DNA of 64,000 bases, from contig NZ_NHON01000020.1 of the NCBI RefSeq assembly GCF_002195995.1, positions 18,795 to 82,794 of the forward strand. The letters run 5' to 3'. The notes beneath the pieces are model-generated. The model ran no database searches, had not been told where the DNA came from, and saw nothing but the letters and a program-made list of their open reading frames with translations. The position numbers and the translations under genes are program-made. The stretch's first letter is position 1. The number at the start of each line of letters is the position of its first letter. Origin of the DNA: Inquilinus limosus. Its GTDB lineage: Bacteria; Pseudomonadota; Alphaproteobacteria; DSM-16000; Inquilinaceae. Shown here piece after piece: positions 35,230 through 45,188 of the stretch.

Positions 35230-35679
35230 TCACAGCTCCAGCTTCATGCCCTCATGGCTGGCGACGAAGCCGAGCCGGGCATAGAAGCGGTGGGCGTCGG
35301 GCCGGCGCTTGTCGGTGGTCAGCTGCACCAGGGCGCAGCCGCGCGAACGGGCCCGGGCGATGGCCCATTCCATCATCGCCCGGCCGGCGCCCCGGCCCCG
35401 CAGCGCCGAGTCGATGCGCACGGATTCGATCTGCGCCCGCCAGGCGCCGCGGCGTGACAGGCCGGGTATGAAGCTGAGCTGGAAGCAGCCGACCACCCGC
35501 CCGTCCAGTTCGGCCACCACCATCTCGTGGTTCGGGTCGGCGGCGATCGCGGCGAAGGCGGCCTGGTAGGGCGCCTCGACCGCCGCCTCGCGGTTCTTGC
35601 CCAGCGGGTCGTCCGCCAGCAGCCGCAGGATCGCGGGCAGGTCGCCGGCCTCCGCCGGCCGCATCGTCACATCCATCAT
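35230..35679 (-). CDS. GNAT family N-acetyltransferase
   Basis: A 149-residue single-domain GNAT. Motif A is IESVRIDSALRGRGAGRAMM (R-G-x-G-A/G form), motif B ALVQLTTDKRRPDAHRFYAR, ending with LGFVASHEGMKLEL. It starts with two consecutive methionine codons near a GGAG site. Convergent with the anti-sigma gene across the large inverted repeat. The acceptor substrate is unknown. Confidence 0.86.
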   Translation of the reverse strand: MMDVTMRPAEAGDLPAILRLLADDPLGKNREAAVEAPYQAAFAAIAADPNHEMVVAELDGRVVGCFQLSFIPGLSRRGAWRAQIESVRIDSALRGRGAGRAMMEWAIARARSRGCALVQLTTDKRRPDAHRFYARLGFVASHEGMKLEL

Positions 35680-35767
35680 CCGCTCCGGAATTCCGTCATT
35701 CGCGAGATCGGCTTATCGTGAGGCCGTGCCTTTTACGAGTGCCCCGGCCGCCGAGCATTGATGTCAC

Positions 35768-38700
35768 ATGAACGATAGTCCAGGGCGGAGCCCAGGCGCC
35801 CCCGTCCTTCCCGGCAGCGTCGCCCTGCTGCGCCGGGTCATCGACCAGGCGGCGGTCAGCATGGCGATCGCGGGGGCGGACGGACGCTGCCTGTATGTCA
35901 ACGCCGCCTTCTGCGCCATGTTCGGCTACCGCGCCGAGGAGTGCATCGGCCGCACCGTCGACGACATCGTCCATCCCGACGACCGCGCGGCGGTGCAGGC
36001 CGGCCTCGAGGCGCTGCGGCGTGGGGACATCGAGACCCCGCGGGCCGAGCGGCGCTACGTCCGGAAGACCGGCGAGGTCTTCTGGGGCATGGTCACCGCC
36101 TCCGCCCTGCGCGATGCGGCCGGCGCCCCGCCGGGTCATTACCTGCTGCAGATCATCGACATCGGACCGCAGAAGCAGGCTGAGGCGGCGCTCAGCGCGT
36201 CCGAGGAACGCTGGAACCACGCCCTGCAGGGGTCCCGCCAGGTGGTCTGGGACTTCCACGTGCCGACCGGCATGGTCTGGGTATCGCCGCAATGGCAGGA
36301 GCTGCTGGGCCTGCCGGAGGAGGAGCGGGTCCACCACATCAGCCTGTGGCTGAGCAAGATGCATCCCGACGACCGCGACCGGGTGGCCGAGGCGACCGAG
36401 CGGGTGCGAAGCCGGGGCGACGCCGAGTTCGACGCGGTCTACCGGCTTCGGCACCACGTCACCGGGCGATGGATCTCGGTGCTCAGCCGCGGCCGGGTGG
36501 TCGAGCGCGCCGCCGATGGCAGCATCCAGCGGATGATCGGCACGATCGTCGATATCTCCCGCGAGAAGGAGATCGAGGCGCAGCTGGCCGAGGTGACCGA
36601 ACGGCTGCAGGTCGCGATCGAGGCCGGCGGGGTCGGCATCTACGAGCTGGATTTCGCCACCGGCCGCTACCGTTGGGACGAGCGGATGCACGGCCTGTAC
36701 GGCCTGCCCTGGGGCGGCTTTGACGGCACGCTGGACGGGTGGCTGCGGCTGATCCATCCCGACGACATCCCGCATGCGATGCGGCAATACGAGATCGCGC
36801 TGCAGGAGACCTCGCTCTACCAGGCCGATTACCGGATCCTGCACCGCCTCTCGGGCGGGATCCGGCATGTCCGCTCGCTGGCCCGGGTGATCCGGGCCTC
36901 CGACGGCACGCCGCTGCGCGCGGTCGGCACCAACTGGGACATCACCGACCACAAGCAGGCGGAGGCCCGCCAATCCGCCCTGAACGAGCGGCTGGAGGTC
37001 GCGCTGGACGCCGGCGGGGTCGGCATCTTCGAGGTCGATTTCACCACCGGCGAACGCCTCTGGGACGATCGGACCTACGAGCTGCACGGGACGACGCGGG
37101 ACGGCTTTGACCGCACGCCCGACGGCTTCCGCCATCTGCTGCCGCCGGAGGATGTGGTGCGGGTCACCGACATCCATGAGGCCGCGGAACGCGATCAGGT
37201 CCCGCAGTACCGCGTCGATTACCGGGTCCTGCACCAGGCCTCGGGCACGACCCGCCATATCCGCGCTTCGATCCGGCTGACCTACGCGCCCGACGGCACC
37301 CTGCTGCGTGGCCTGGGCGCCTGCTGGGACATCACCGAGGATGTCGAGCGCAGCAGGCAGCTGCGCGAGACCCTGGCGCTGCTGCAGGCAGTGATGAACG
37401 GGACGCCCGACCTGATCTACGTCAAGGACCTCCACAGCCGCTATCTGTTGGTCAACCCTGCGGTCGAGACGGTCATGGCCCGGGCCGGGATCGAGATCAT
37501 CGGCCGGTCCGATGCCGAGATCTTCCCGCCCGAGACCGCGCGGGCGCTGGTCGAGAACGACCGCCGCGTGCTCGAGGGCGGCGAGGCCCTCACCACCGAG
37601 GAGACCGCGGTGGTCGCCGGAACCGCCCGGACCTACTCCTCGGCGAAGGTGCCGCTGCGGGACGAGCGCGGCGTCATCATCGGCCTGATCGGCACCTCGC
37701 GCGACCTGACCGAGGTGAAGTCGGCCGAGGCCGCCCTGCGCCGCAGCGAGGCGCGCTGGCAGTTCGCGCTCGACGGCGCCGGCGACGGCATCTGGGACTG
37801 GGATATCGACACCGGCCGCGTCTTCTACTCGCCGCAGTGGAAGGCGATGCTGGGCTATCGGGATGACGAGGTCGGAGTCACCGTCGGCGACTGGTCGGAA
37901 CGGGTGCATCCGGAGGATCTGCCGCGCTGCTGGGCGATCATCAACGATCACCTGGCCGGCCGGTCGCCCGATTTCGTGCTCGAGCACCGGATGCGGACCA
38001 GGGACGGCTCCTGGCGCTGGATCCTCGACCGCGGCAAGGTCGTCGAGCGCGATGGGGACCGCCGGGCGCGGCGCATCATCGGCACCCACACCGACATCAC
38101 CGAGCGCAAGCAGGGCGAGGATGCGATCCGTGCGCTGAACCAGCGCCTGCAACTGGCGATCGAGGGGGCCGGAGCGGGTATCTTCGAGCTCGACTTCGCG
38201 GCCGGGCACTACAGCTGGGACGACCAGATGCATGCGCTCTACGAAGTCGCGCCGGGCGACTATGACGGGACGCTGGAGGCGTGGCTCGGCTATCTTCATC
38301 CCGACGATGTGCCGCGGGTGATGCGCGGCTATGACGAGGCCGTCGAGCGCACCTCGCTGTTCAGCATGGATTTCCGCATCCGGCGGCAGCGGTCCGGCGC
38401 CATCCGCCACATCCGGTCGCTGGCGCGGGTGATCCGCCATCCCGACGGCCGGCCGAACCATGCGGTCGGGATGAACTGGGACATCACCGACCATGTCGAG
38501 CTGGCCGAGGCGCTGTTCGAGGAGAAGGAGCGGCTGCGGGTCACGCTGCACTCGATCGGCGACGCGGTGGTCTCGACCGACTCGCTGGCCCGCGTCACCT
38601 TCATGAACCCGGCCGCCGAGCAGATGACCGGCTGGTCGGCGGAGGAGGCGATGGGCCGCCCCCTGTACCAGGTCTTCCGCCTGATCGACGAGGCTGGCCA

Positions 38701-40186
38701 CGCCGTGCCCGACCCCGTCGAATCCTGCCTGGCCCGGATGCAGCCCTACTATCTCGACACAGACGTCATCCTGCTGGCGCGGGGCGGGGAGCGGCGCCAC
38801 ATCCGGGATTCGGCGGCGCCGGTGCGCACCGCCTCGGGCGAGGTGATCGGCGCGGTGCTGGTGTTCCAGGACGTCACCCGCGATCGCACGCTGCAGCAGG
38901 CCCTGGCCCATTCCGCCACCCATGACAGCCTGACCGGCCTGCCCAACCGCGTCGCCTTCGAGCGGGCGCTGCGCGAGGCCTGCGACCAGTCGCGCCGGGA
39001 CGGGCGGCGGCATGTGCTGTGCTTCATGGACCTCGACCGCTTCAAGATCGTCAATGACGGCGCCGGCCACGCCGCCGGTGACGCGCTGCTGCGCGACGTC
39101 GCCAACCTGCTGCGCCGCCACAGCCGCGGCCGGGACCTGGTCGCCCGCCTCGGCGGCGACGAGTTCGCCATGCTGCTGCGCGACTGCTCGGTCGATGACG
39201 GCGTCACCATCGCCCGCCAGTTCATCCGCGCGGTGGCCGAGCTGCGCTTCACCTGGGACGACAAGTCCTATCAGATCGGCGCCAGCGTCGGCCTGACCGC
39301 GGTCACCGCCGACGGGACCCGGGCGGATGAGCTGCTGAGCCAGGCGGACGTCGCCTGCTACACCGCCAAGACGGCCGGCCGCAGCCAGGTCTCGGTCTAT
39401 GGCGGCGACGGCAGCGCGGCCCAGCGCCACCGGCGCGAGATCCAGGTCGCCGCCGGCATCCGCGACGCGATCGAGGCCGACCGGTTCCGCCTGTTCGCGC
39501 AGGAGATCCGCGACCTCCGGCCCGGGCACGCCGCGGCGCGGCATGTCGAGATCCTGCTGCGGATGCAGGACGACAAGGGACAGATGGTCGAGCCGTCGGG
39601 ATTCATCCCCGCCTCGGAACGGTACGACCTGATGGGCAACATCGACCGCTGGGTGATCCGCACCGCGCTGCACGGCTACGGCCCGCAGCTGCGGGCGGCG
39701 CCGGGCCTGTCGATCGGCATCAACCTGTCGGCCAACACGCTGGACGACCCGTTCCTGTGGCCATTCCTGAAGGAGGAGCTGGCGGCCTCGGGGCTGAATC
39801 CCGGCCGGCTGCATTTCGAGATCACCGAGACCGCGGTGATCAACAACCTGGCGGCGGCGAGCCGTTTCGTCGCCAAGGTGCGCGCCGCCGGCTGCGCGGT
39901 GGTGCTGGACGATTTCGGCAGCGGCCTCAGCTCCTTCGCCTATCTGCGGCAGTTCCCGGTCGACGGGCTGAAGATCGACGGCGGCTTCATCCGGCAGATC
40001 ACCACCAGCGCGGTCGACCGGGTGATCGTCGAATCGATCAATGCGATCGGCCACCGCCTCGGCACCGTCACCGTGGCCGAGCAGGTCGAGGATGAGGAAA
40101 CCCTGGCGCTGGTGCGGGCCATGGGGATCGACCAGGCGCAGGGCTTCGCCGTCGGCCGGCCTCGGCCGCTGGACGCCCTGTTTTAA
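35768..40186 (+). CDS. Multi-PAS diguanylate cyclase/phosphodiesterase (GGDEF-EAL)
   Basis: A 1472-residue cytoplasmic sensor for cyclic di-GMP turnover. Eight PAS/PAC units occupy about residues 20-1040 (approximately 20-140, 144-266, 275-395, 405-525, 540-650, 660-780, 790-910, 915-1040); no membrane segment is seen. The GGDEF motif is intact at about 1129-1133 and an RxxD inhibitory site (RGRD) sits five residues before it. The EAL domain (about 1225-1470) has EIL in place of EAL, but keeps INLSAN, FEITETAV and DDFGSGLSS, so activity is plausible. PAS units 3, 4 and 7 are close relatives. The ribosome site is weak. The signals are unknown. Confidence 0.93.
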   Translation: MNDSPGRSPGAPVLPGSVALLRRVIDQAAVSMAIAGADGRCLYVNAAFCAMFGYRAEECIGRTVDDIVHPDDRAAVQAGLEALRRGDIETPRAERRYVRKTGEVFWGMVTASALRDAAGAPPGHYLLQIIDIGPQKQAEAALSASEERWNHALQGSRQVVWDFHVPTGMVWVSPQWQELLGLPEEERVHHISLWLSKMHPDDRDRVAEATERVRSRGDAEFDAVYRLRHHVTGRWISVLSRGRVVERAADGSIQRMIGTIVDISREKEIEAQLAEVTERLQVAIEAGGVGIYELDFATGRYRWDERMHGLYGLPWGGFDGTLDGWLRLIHPDDIPHAMRQYEIALQETSLYQADYRILHRLSGGIRHVRSLARVIRASDGTPLRAVGTNWDITDHKQAEARQSALNERLEVALDAGGVGIFEVDFTTGERLWDDRTYELHGTTRDGFDRTPDGFRHLLPPEDVVRVTDIHEAAERDQVPQYRVDYRVLHQASGTTRHIRASIRLTYAPDGTLLRGLGACWDITEDVERSRQLRETLALLQAVMNGTPDLIYVKDLHSRYLLVNPAVETVMARAGIEIIGRSDAEIFPPETARALVENDRRVLEGGEALTTEETAVVAGTARTYSSAKVPLRDERGVIIGLIGTSRDLTEVKSAEAALRRSEARWQFALDGAGDGIWDWDIDTGRVFYSPQWKAMLGYRDDEVGVTVGDWSERVHPEDLPRCWAIINDHLAGRSPDFVLEHRMRTRDGSWRWILDRGKVVERDGDRRARRIIGTHTDITERKQGEDAIRALNQRLQLAIEGAGAGIFELDFAAGHYSWDDQMHALYEVAPGDYDGTLEAWLGYLHPDDVPRVMRGYDEAVERTSLFSMDFRIRRQRSGAIRHIRSLARVIRHPDGRPNHAVGMNWDITDHVELAEALFEEKERLRVTLHSIGDAVVSTDSLARVTFMNPAAEQMTGWSAEEAMGRPLYQVFRLIDEAGHAVPDPVESCLARMQPYYLDTDVILLARGGERRHIRDSAAPVRTASGEVIGAVLVFQDVTRDRTLQQALAHSATHDSLTGLPNRVAFERALREACDQSRRDGRRHVLCFMDLDRFKIVNDGAGHAAGDALLRDVANLLRRHSRGRDLVARLGGDEFAMLLRDCSVDDGVTIARQFIRAVAELRFTWDDKSYQIGASVGLTAVTADGTRADELLSQADVACYTAKTAGRSQVSVYGGDGSAAQRHRREIQVAAGIRDAIEADRFRLFAQEIRDLRPGHAAARHVEILLRMQDDKGQMVEPSGFIPASERYDLMGNIDRWVIRTALHGYGPQLRAAPGLSIGINLSANTLDDPFLWPFLKEELAASGLNPGRLHFEITETAVINNLAAASRFVAKVRAAGCAVVLDDFGSGLSSFAYLRQFPVDGLKIDGGFIRQITTSAVDRVIVESINAIGHRLGTVTVAEQVEDEETLALVRAMGIDQAQGFAVGRPRPLDALF

Positions 40187-40306
40187 GATTTCCCAACGAA
40201 TTCCGGGGTGTGCGTTCCGTCACCGCGACAGGGACCGGTCCGATCCATTATCATTGTATGCACGGCATGTGCAGCGCCAGCTTTGGCGAGATGAGAGGGG
40301 AACCCG

Positions 40307-41125
40307 ATGCAAGGCCGTTTCATCGGCGAGTCGGCCATCCGGCCGATGGTCGATGTGCCGTCTTCCTTCGCCCGGCCGGACGAACAGCACGTCCTCGGGC
40401 TGATCGACCTTGTCTATGAAGCCGGCATCGGCAACGAGGACTGGCCAGATGTGCTGCGCCGCCTCGGCGACGCCCTGGGTGGCGAGGCCGTGGTCCTGCG
40501 CCGGCTGGCCCCGGCGACGCCGGGGCCAGCGACGCTGGCGACCGAGACCGACCCGGACTATGTCGCGCGCTACCAGGCGCACTACCACCGGCTGCTGCCG
40601 CTGCTGCCCCTGCTGCCGCGGCTGCAGCCCGGCACGGCCTTCGTCCATTCGGCGCTGATTTCGGATGCCGAATACCGGCGCACCGAGTTCTACAACGACT
40701 TCATGCACCCGCAGGGCAAGGATCACGGCCTGTACTGGGTGGATTTCGACCGTGGCCACCTGTCGGCGATGCTGTCGGTCTGGCGGCCGCTGCGGCGGCC
40801 GAACTGGGATGACGAGCAACTCCGGGTGCTGCGGGCGATCGGGCCGCATCTCGGCCGGGCGTTGCGCATCGAGCGCGGGCTGGCCGCCGCCGGAGGCGCG
40901 TCCGAGCCCGAGGCGCAGCGCCCGGCATCCCCCCTGACCCCGCGCGAATGCGACTGCCTGGGCTGGATCGCCCGCGGCGCGTCGAGCAAGGAGACCGCGC
41001 GCCAGCTGTCGCTGTCGGTCTACACCGTCAACGAATACGTCGCCTCGGCGATGCGCAAGCTCGGGGCGGGCAGCCGCGCCGAGGCTGTCGCCCTGGCGCT
41101 GCTCTGCGGCGCGATCGGCGGCTGA
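40307..41125 (+). CDS. LuxR family transcriptional regulator
   Basis: A 272-residue regulator with a C-terminal LuxR helix-turn-helix (about residues 205-262): LTPRECDCLGWIARGASSKE, then LSVYTVNEYVASAMRKLG. The N-terminal 190 residues hold no receiver domain or recognised autoinducer pocket; the pattern HPQGKDHGLYWVDF suggests a PAS/GAF-like fold of an uncharacterised type. The ATG follows GAGAGGGG. It lies between the c-di-GMP gene and the sugar transferase gene, so control of exopolysaccharide or surface genes is possible. Confidence 0.88.
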   Translation: MQGRFIGESAIRPMVDVPSSFARPDEQHVLGLIDLVYEAGIGNEDWPDVLRRLGDALGGEAVVLRRLAPATPGPATLATETDPDYVARYQAHYHRLLPLLPLLPRLQPGTAFVHSALISDAEYRRTEFYNDFMHPQGKDHGLYWVDFDRGHLSAMLSVWRPLRRPNWDDEQLRVLRAIGPHLGRALRIERGLAAAGGASEPEAQRPASPLTPRECDCLGWIARGASSKETARQLSLSVYTVNEYVASAMRKLGAGSRAEAVALALLCGAIGG

Positions 41126-41440
41126 GTGGCCTGCCTGCAGCGAACCCCCATCGGTGGCGACATCGCTGGCGGTGCGCTTTCTCCGTCGCGACGGATCCGC
41201 CATGGCTCCCCTCAATTCTGGGGGATTGAGATCCCAGCGGCTCTCGGGAAAAAGGGAACGAGGTCGTGCCTGGGTTGTTCAGGCATTGCGGGGATTGCCT
41301 GACATGGCCTCTCTCGCTCGGCCGGCCCTCCAGCATGGGGGGCGCGAATTGCCGTCCTCAGGGCGGCGGTCGGACCGCGGCGCTGGCGACGGAGCCGCGG
41401 GCGTGGTTCGTGAGTGTCGTGTCTTGGTGGGGGATTTGCG
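41126..41440. other. Intergenic region before the sugar transferase gene
   Basis: This 315-base gap contains a small inverted repeat, CTCAAT at 41211-41216 and ATTGAG at 41225-41230 around an eight-base loop, which is a possible LuxR-type or other regulator site. I see no coding sequence and no clear -35/-10 pair. Confidence 0.5.
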
Positions 41441-42115
41441 ATGCCGTCCGATATCCCGGTCAGCGTGGCTGAGGCCACGGCCTCGAGGGCGTTGCCCGGT
41501 TCCCGTGCCGCCGTGGCGGCGAAGCGCGTCACCGACGTGGTGCTTTCGGTCGCGCTGCTGGCGCTGTTTGCACCGCTGTTCCTGGCCTGCGCCATCATGA
41601 TCCGGCGATCGGGCCGGGGCGTCTTCTACAGCGATCGGCGCGTCGGACGCGACGGCAGGATCTTCTACTGCCACAAGTTCCGGACCATGGTTCCCAACGC
41701 GAACAAGCTGCTGGCGGACCTTCTCCAGAAGAACCCCGAGATGCGGCGCGAGTGGGAATCCGGCTTCAAGCTGAAGAAGGACCCGCGGGTGACCGCGATC
41801 GGCCGCTTTCTGCGCAAGACCAGCCTCGACGAGCTGCCGCAGCTGTTCAACGTGCTGAAGGGCGAGATGAGCCTGGTCGGCCCGCGGCCGATGTATGAGG
41901 AGGAGCAGGAGCGCTGGGGCGCAGCGATCCGCTACTATCACAGCGTCCGGCCCGGCATGACCGGCGCCTGGCAGATCTATGGCCGCAGCGACACCGACTA
42001 CGAGACCCGGATCCGGCTCAATGTCGAGTATGTCCGACGCTGGTCCTATTGGCGCGACATGGCCCTGCTGGTGATGACCCCGCGCGTGTTCTTCGTCCGT
42101 TCCGGCGCTTACTGA
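41441..42115 (+). CDS. Polyprenyl-phosphate sugar-1-phosphate transferase (WbaP/ExoY-like)
   Basis: A 224-residue bacterial sugar transferase, which loads the first sugar phosphate onto undecaprenyl phosphate for exopolysaccharide or O-antigen synthesis. One membrane segment lies at about residues 35-58. The catalytic region has the family pattern: RVGRDGRIFYCHKFRTM, RFLRKTSLDELPQLFNVLKG, and MSLVGPRPM. It is the short ExoY/WbaP C-terminal-domain form. The ATG at 41441 follows TGGTGGGGG. No glycosyltransferase cluster is adjacent, so it may be a stand-alone copy. It precedes an RTX protein gene by about 127 bases. Confidence 0.9.
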   Translation: MPSDIPVSVAEATASRALPGSRAAVAAKRVTDVVLSVALLALFAPLFLACAIMIRRSGRGVFYSDRRVGRDGRIFYCHKFRTMVPNANKLLADLLQKNPEMRREWESGFKLKKDPRVTAIGRFLRKTSLDELPQLFNVLKGEMSLVGPRPMYEEEQERWGAAIRYYHSVRPGMTGAWQIYGRSDTDYETRIRLNVEYVRRWSYWRDMALLVMTPRVFFVRSGAY

Positions 42116-42242
42116 GATCGCCGCCCGGACCGGGCCCGACCAGGAAGCGCGCAACAAAATAACTGCAAAACGAACGGTCATTAGTGTCGTTTTCCGGCAG
42201 GATCCGACGACAAAATTCTCGTTTTCGGATCAGGGATTCATC

Positions 42243-44615
42243 ATGGCGGTCATCAACGGCGATGCGGGCGCCGATATTCTCGACGGCACGGCGAACAACG
42301 ACACGATCAACGGCCTCGGCGGCAATGACATCCTCAACGGCCTGGCCGGCGTGGACACGCTGAACGGCGGCGACGGAAACGATACGCTGCGCGGCGGGCT
42401 CGGGGCGGATGTGCTGAACGGCGGCGCCGGAATCGACACCGCCGATTACGGCGCCAGCGCCGCCGGCGTGACCGTCGCGATCGGCGGCACCGGCAGCGGT
42501 GGTGACGCCCAGGGCGACAAGGTCGGCGCCGATATCGAGAACGTCACCGGCTCGGCCTTCGATGACACCCTGACCGGCTCGGCGGCCGCCAACAGGCTGG
42601 TCGGCGGCGCCGGCAACAACACCCTCTACGGCCTCGACGGCGATGACGTCCTGGTCTCGGGCGACGCCTCGGGCCCGGGCAACGACCTGCTCGACGGCGG
42701 GGCCGGCAACGACACCCTCACGGCCGGCGCAGGCACCGACATCCTGCGCGGCGGCGACGGCGACGACATCCTGCGCGGGGATGCCGGCGCGGACACGCTG
42801 AGCGGCGGTGCCGGCATCGACCAGATCACCTATTTCTTCAGCACCGCCGGCGTCTCGATCAACCTGACGGCGCTGACCGCCTCGGGCGGCGACGCCCAGG
42901 GCGACGTGATCGGTAACGACATCGAGAACATCGAGGGCTCGAACGGCTTCGCCGACACCCTGGTCGGATCCGCCGTCGCCAACGTGATCCTCGGCCGGGG
43001 CGGCGCCGACACGATCGACGGGATGGGCGGGAACGACAACCTCGACGGCGGCGCCGGCAACGACGTGCTCCGCGGCGGCGCCGGCAACGACGTGCTCTAT
43101 GGCGGCGCCACCACCCTGGACGGCGTCAGTGGCAACGACACCCTCGAAGGCGGCGCCGGCGCGGATTCGCTGAGCGGCGGCGCCGGCATCGACACCATCG
43201 TCTACAACGGCCCGGCCGGTGTGACGGTGACCATCGGCGGCGCCGGCATCGGCGGCGACGCCCAGGGCGACACGATCAACATCGACATCGAGAACATCCA
43301 GGGCACGAACGGCTTCAACGACGTGCTGACCGGGTCGCAGTTCGGCAACACGCTGTCGGGCAATGGCGGCAACGACACGCTCAACGGCCTGGCCGGCAAT
43401 GACACGCTCGACGGTGGTGCCGGCAACGATGTCCTCAATGGTGGTGCCGGGGCGGACGCGCTGATCGGCGGTGCCGGCGTCGACACCATCGTCTATGGCG
43501 GCAGCGCCGGGGTGACGGTGGACCTGACCGCACTGACCGCCGCCGGCGGCGAGGCCGAGGGCGACACCGTCGGCAACGACATCGAGAACATCCAGGGGAC
43601 CGCCTTTGCCGACACCCTGACGGGCTCGGCTGCCGCCAATGTCCTCACCGGCGGGGCCGGTACGGATGTCCTGAACGGCCAGGCCGGAAACGACACGCTC
43701 AGCGGCGGCGACGGGGACGACTTCCTCAACGGCGGCGCCGGGGCGGATCATCTGAGCGGGGGCGCCGGCATCGACACCATCAACTATGACGGCCCGGCCG
43801 GCGTCACGGTCAACCTGACAACGCTGACCGCCTCCGGCGGCGACGCCCAGGGCGACGTCATCGGCAGCGATATCGAGAACATCGTCGGCACCGTCGGCTT
43901 CAACGACACGCTGACCGGGTCGGCCGTGGCCAATGTGCTGTCCGGCTACGGCGGGAACGACACACTCAACGGCATGGCCGGGAACGACACGCTCAACGGC
44001 ATGGACGGCAACGACGTGCTCCGCGGCGGGGCGGGAGCCGATGTGCTCGACGGCGGCGCCGGCACCGACACGGCCAGCTATTACGAGAGCTCGGTCGGGA
44101 TCTCGGTCAGCCTGGTCACCGGCAAGGGCGCCGGCGGCGACGCGCAGGGCGACACCCTGATCGCCGTCGAGAACCTCTCCGGCAGCCAGGGCAATGACGG
44201 GCTGGAGGGGAATGCCGGCAACAACGTGCTCCAGGGCTGGAACGGCAACGACGCCCTCGTCGGCGGGGCCGGCAAGGACACGCTCACCGGCGGTGCCGGG
44301 GCGGACCGGTTCTATTTCAATTCGGCCACGGACAGCGTGGTCGGTGCCAATGCCGACCGGATTACCGATTTCAGCCATGCCCAGGGCGACCGGATCGACC
44401 TGCATCTGATGGATGCCAACACGCTGGTGGCGGGCGACCAGGCCTTTACCTTCATCGGCACCGGCCTCTACACCGGCGTCGCCGGCCAGCTGCGCTACGC
44501 CATCAATGGCGGCGTCACCACCATCGCCGGCGACATCAACGGCGACAAGGTGACCGACTTCCACATCCAGCTCGCAGGCAGCATCGCCCTCGTGGCCGCC
44601 GACTTCGTGCTGTAG
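42243..44615 (+). CDS. RTX (hemolysin-type calcium-binding repeat) protein made of repeats
   Basis: A 790-residue acidic, Gly/Asp/Asn-rich protein with many G-G-x-G-x-D-x-L nonapeptides from the first residues on. Larger units of about 100 residues recur, each with an AGVTV-type strand followed by GGDAQGD and DIENI/IEN: around residues 70, 200, 315, 415, 515 and 615. The C-terminal 110 residues (DRITDFSHAQGDRIDLHLMD and later DINGDKVTDFHIQLAG) match the type I secretion end of M10/RTX proteins. No catalytic domain is visible. It is probably exported by a type I system and folds on calcium outside the cell. The genes for a secretion system are not in the window. Confidence 0.92.
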   Translation: MAVINGDAGADILDGTANNDTINGLGGNDILNGLAGVDTLNGGDGNDTLRGGLGADVLNGGAGIDTADYGASAAGVTVAIGGTGSGGDAQGDKVGADIENVTGSAFDDTLTGSAAANRLVGGAGNNTLYGLDGDDVLVSGDASGPGNDLLDGGAGNDTLTAGAGTDILRGGDGDDILRGDAGADTLSGGAGIDQITYFFSTAGVSINLTALTASGGDAQGDVIGNDIENIEGSNGFADTLVGSAVANVILGRGGADTIDGMGGNDNLDGGAGNDVLRGGAGNDVLYGGATTLDGVSGNDTLEGGAGADSLSGGAGIDTIVYNGPAGVTVTIGGAGIGGDAQGDTINIDIENIQGTNGFNDVLTGSQFGNTLSGNGGNDTLNGLAGNDTLDGGAGNDVLNGGAGADALIGGAGVDTIVYGGSAGVTVDLTALTAAGGEAEGDTVGNDIENIQGTAFADTLTGSAAANVLTGGAGTDVLNGQAGNDTLSGGDGDDFLNGGAGADHLSGGAGIDTINYDGPAGVTVNLTTLTASGGDAQGDVIGSDIENIVGTVGFNDTLTGSAVANVLSGYGGNDTLNGMAGNDTLNGMDGNDVLRGGAGADVLDGGAGTDTASYYESSVGISVSLVTGKGAGGDAQGDTLIAVENLSGSQGNDGLEGNAGNNVLQGWNGNDALVGGAGKDTLTGGAGADRFYFNSATDSVVGANADRITDFSHAQGDRIDLHLMDANTLVAGDQAFTFIGTGLYTGVAGQLRYAINGGVTTIAGDINGDKVTDFHIQLAGSIALVAADFVL

Positions 44616-44628
44616 GCCGGCCCGGGCA

Positions 44629-45099
44629 TCAGAGAGTGGGGATCGCTTTCGCCATGTGCACGATGGTGTATTCGCCGCGCTGCTCGTGATGCGTCTCCTG
44701 ATAGCCGCGCGATGCGTAGAGCGCGCGGTTCTCGGACATCCGGATGTTGGTGTAGAGCCGCAGCTCGGTCAGGCTGCGGCGCTGCGCCTCGCGCTCGGCA
44801 AAGTCCAGCAGCCGACGGCCGAGGCCGCGGCCCTGATGGCCGGGGTCGACCGCGACATTGACGATCAGCAGATGGTCGGGCTCGGGCTTGAGCTCGATCA
44901 GCGCGATGCAGCCATAGAGGCCGTCGATCGCCCAGATCTCATGCTCGGCCAGGGCCCGGACATAGTCGGCCCGCATCGGCTTCGGCTCGATGCCGACGCT
45001 GATGACCCATTTCGCATAGGCGCGGCGGACCAGGGCCCGGATCGCCTCCGCCTCGTCGGGCTGCGCCCGGCGGATCTCGCCCCATGTCGTGTGGAACAT
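44629..45099 (-). CDS. GNAT family N-acetyltransferase
   Basis: A 156-residue GNAT with motif A VNVAVDPGHQGRGLGRRLLD (Q-G-R-G-L-G acetyl-CoA loop) and motif B LRLYTNIRMSENRALYASRG. The ATG follows GGGAGA. It is convergent with the RTX gene (14 bases) and divergent from the cytosine deaminase gene. The substrate is unknown. Confidence 0.88.
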   Translation of the reverse strand: MFHTTWGEIRRAQPDEAEAIRALVRRAYAKWVISVGIEPKPMRADYVRALAEHEIWAIDGLYGCIALIELKPEPDHLLIVNVAVDPGHQGRGLGRRLLDFAEREAQRRSLTELRLYTNIRMSENRALYASRGYQETHHEQRGEYTIVHMAKAIPTL

Positions 45100-45188
45100 G
45101 GGCGTTCTCCCGTCTTTCCATGCACTGGACGCATGCTATCGTCGGCGGCGCCGATGTCTCACTGAAATTCCGGAAAGCCAGCCCCGCC

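Noticed and set aside
35696..40054. A long open frame on the minus strand (about 1450 codons) opposite the GGDEF/EAL gene
   Set aside because: It is rich in Arg, Gly, His and Asp with no domain pattern, which is what GC-rich DNA gives in the shadow frame of a real gene.
42018..44564. A minus-strand open frame of about 850 codons across the RTX gene
   Set aside because: It is the shadow of the RTX repeats and shows periodic valine-rich repeats only because the plus-strand repeats do.
42243..44615. Repetitive DNA as a possible CRISPR or satellite array
   Set aside because: The period and content follow the G-G-x-G-x-D-x-L codons of an RTX protein; there are no constant repeats with unique spacers.
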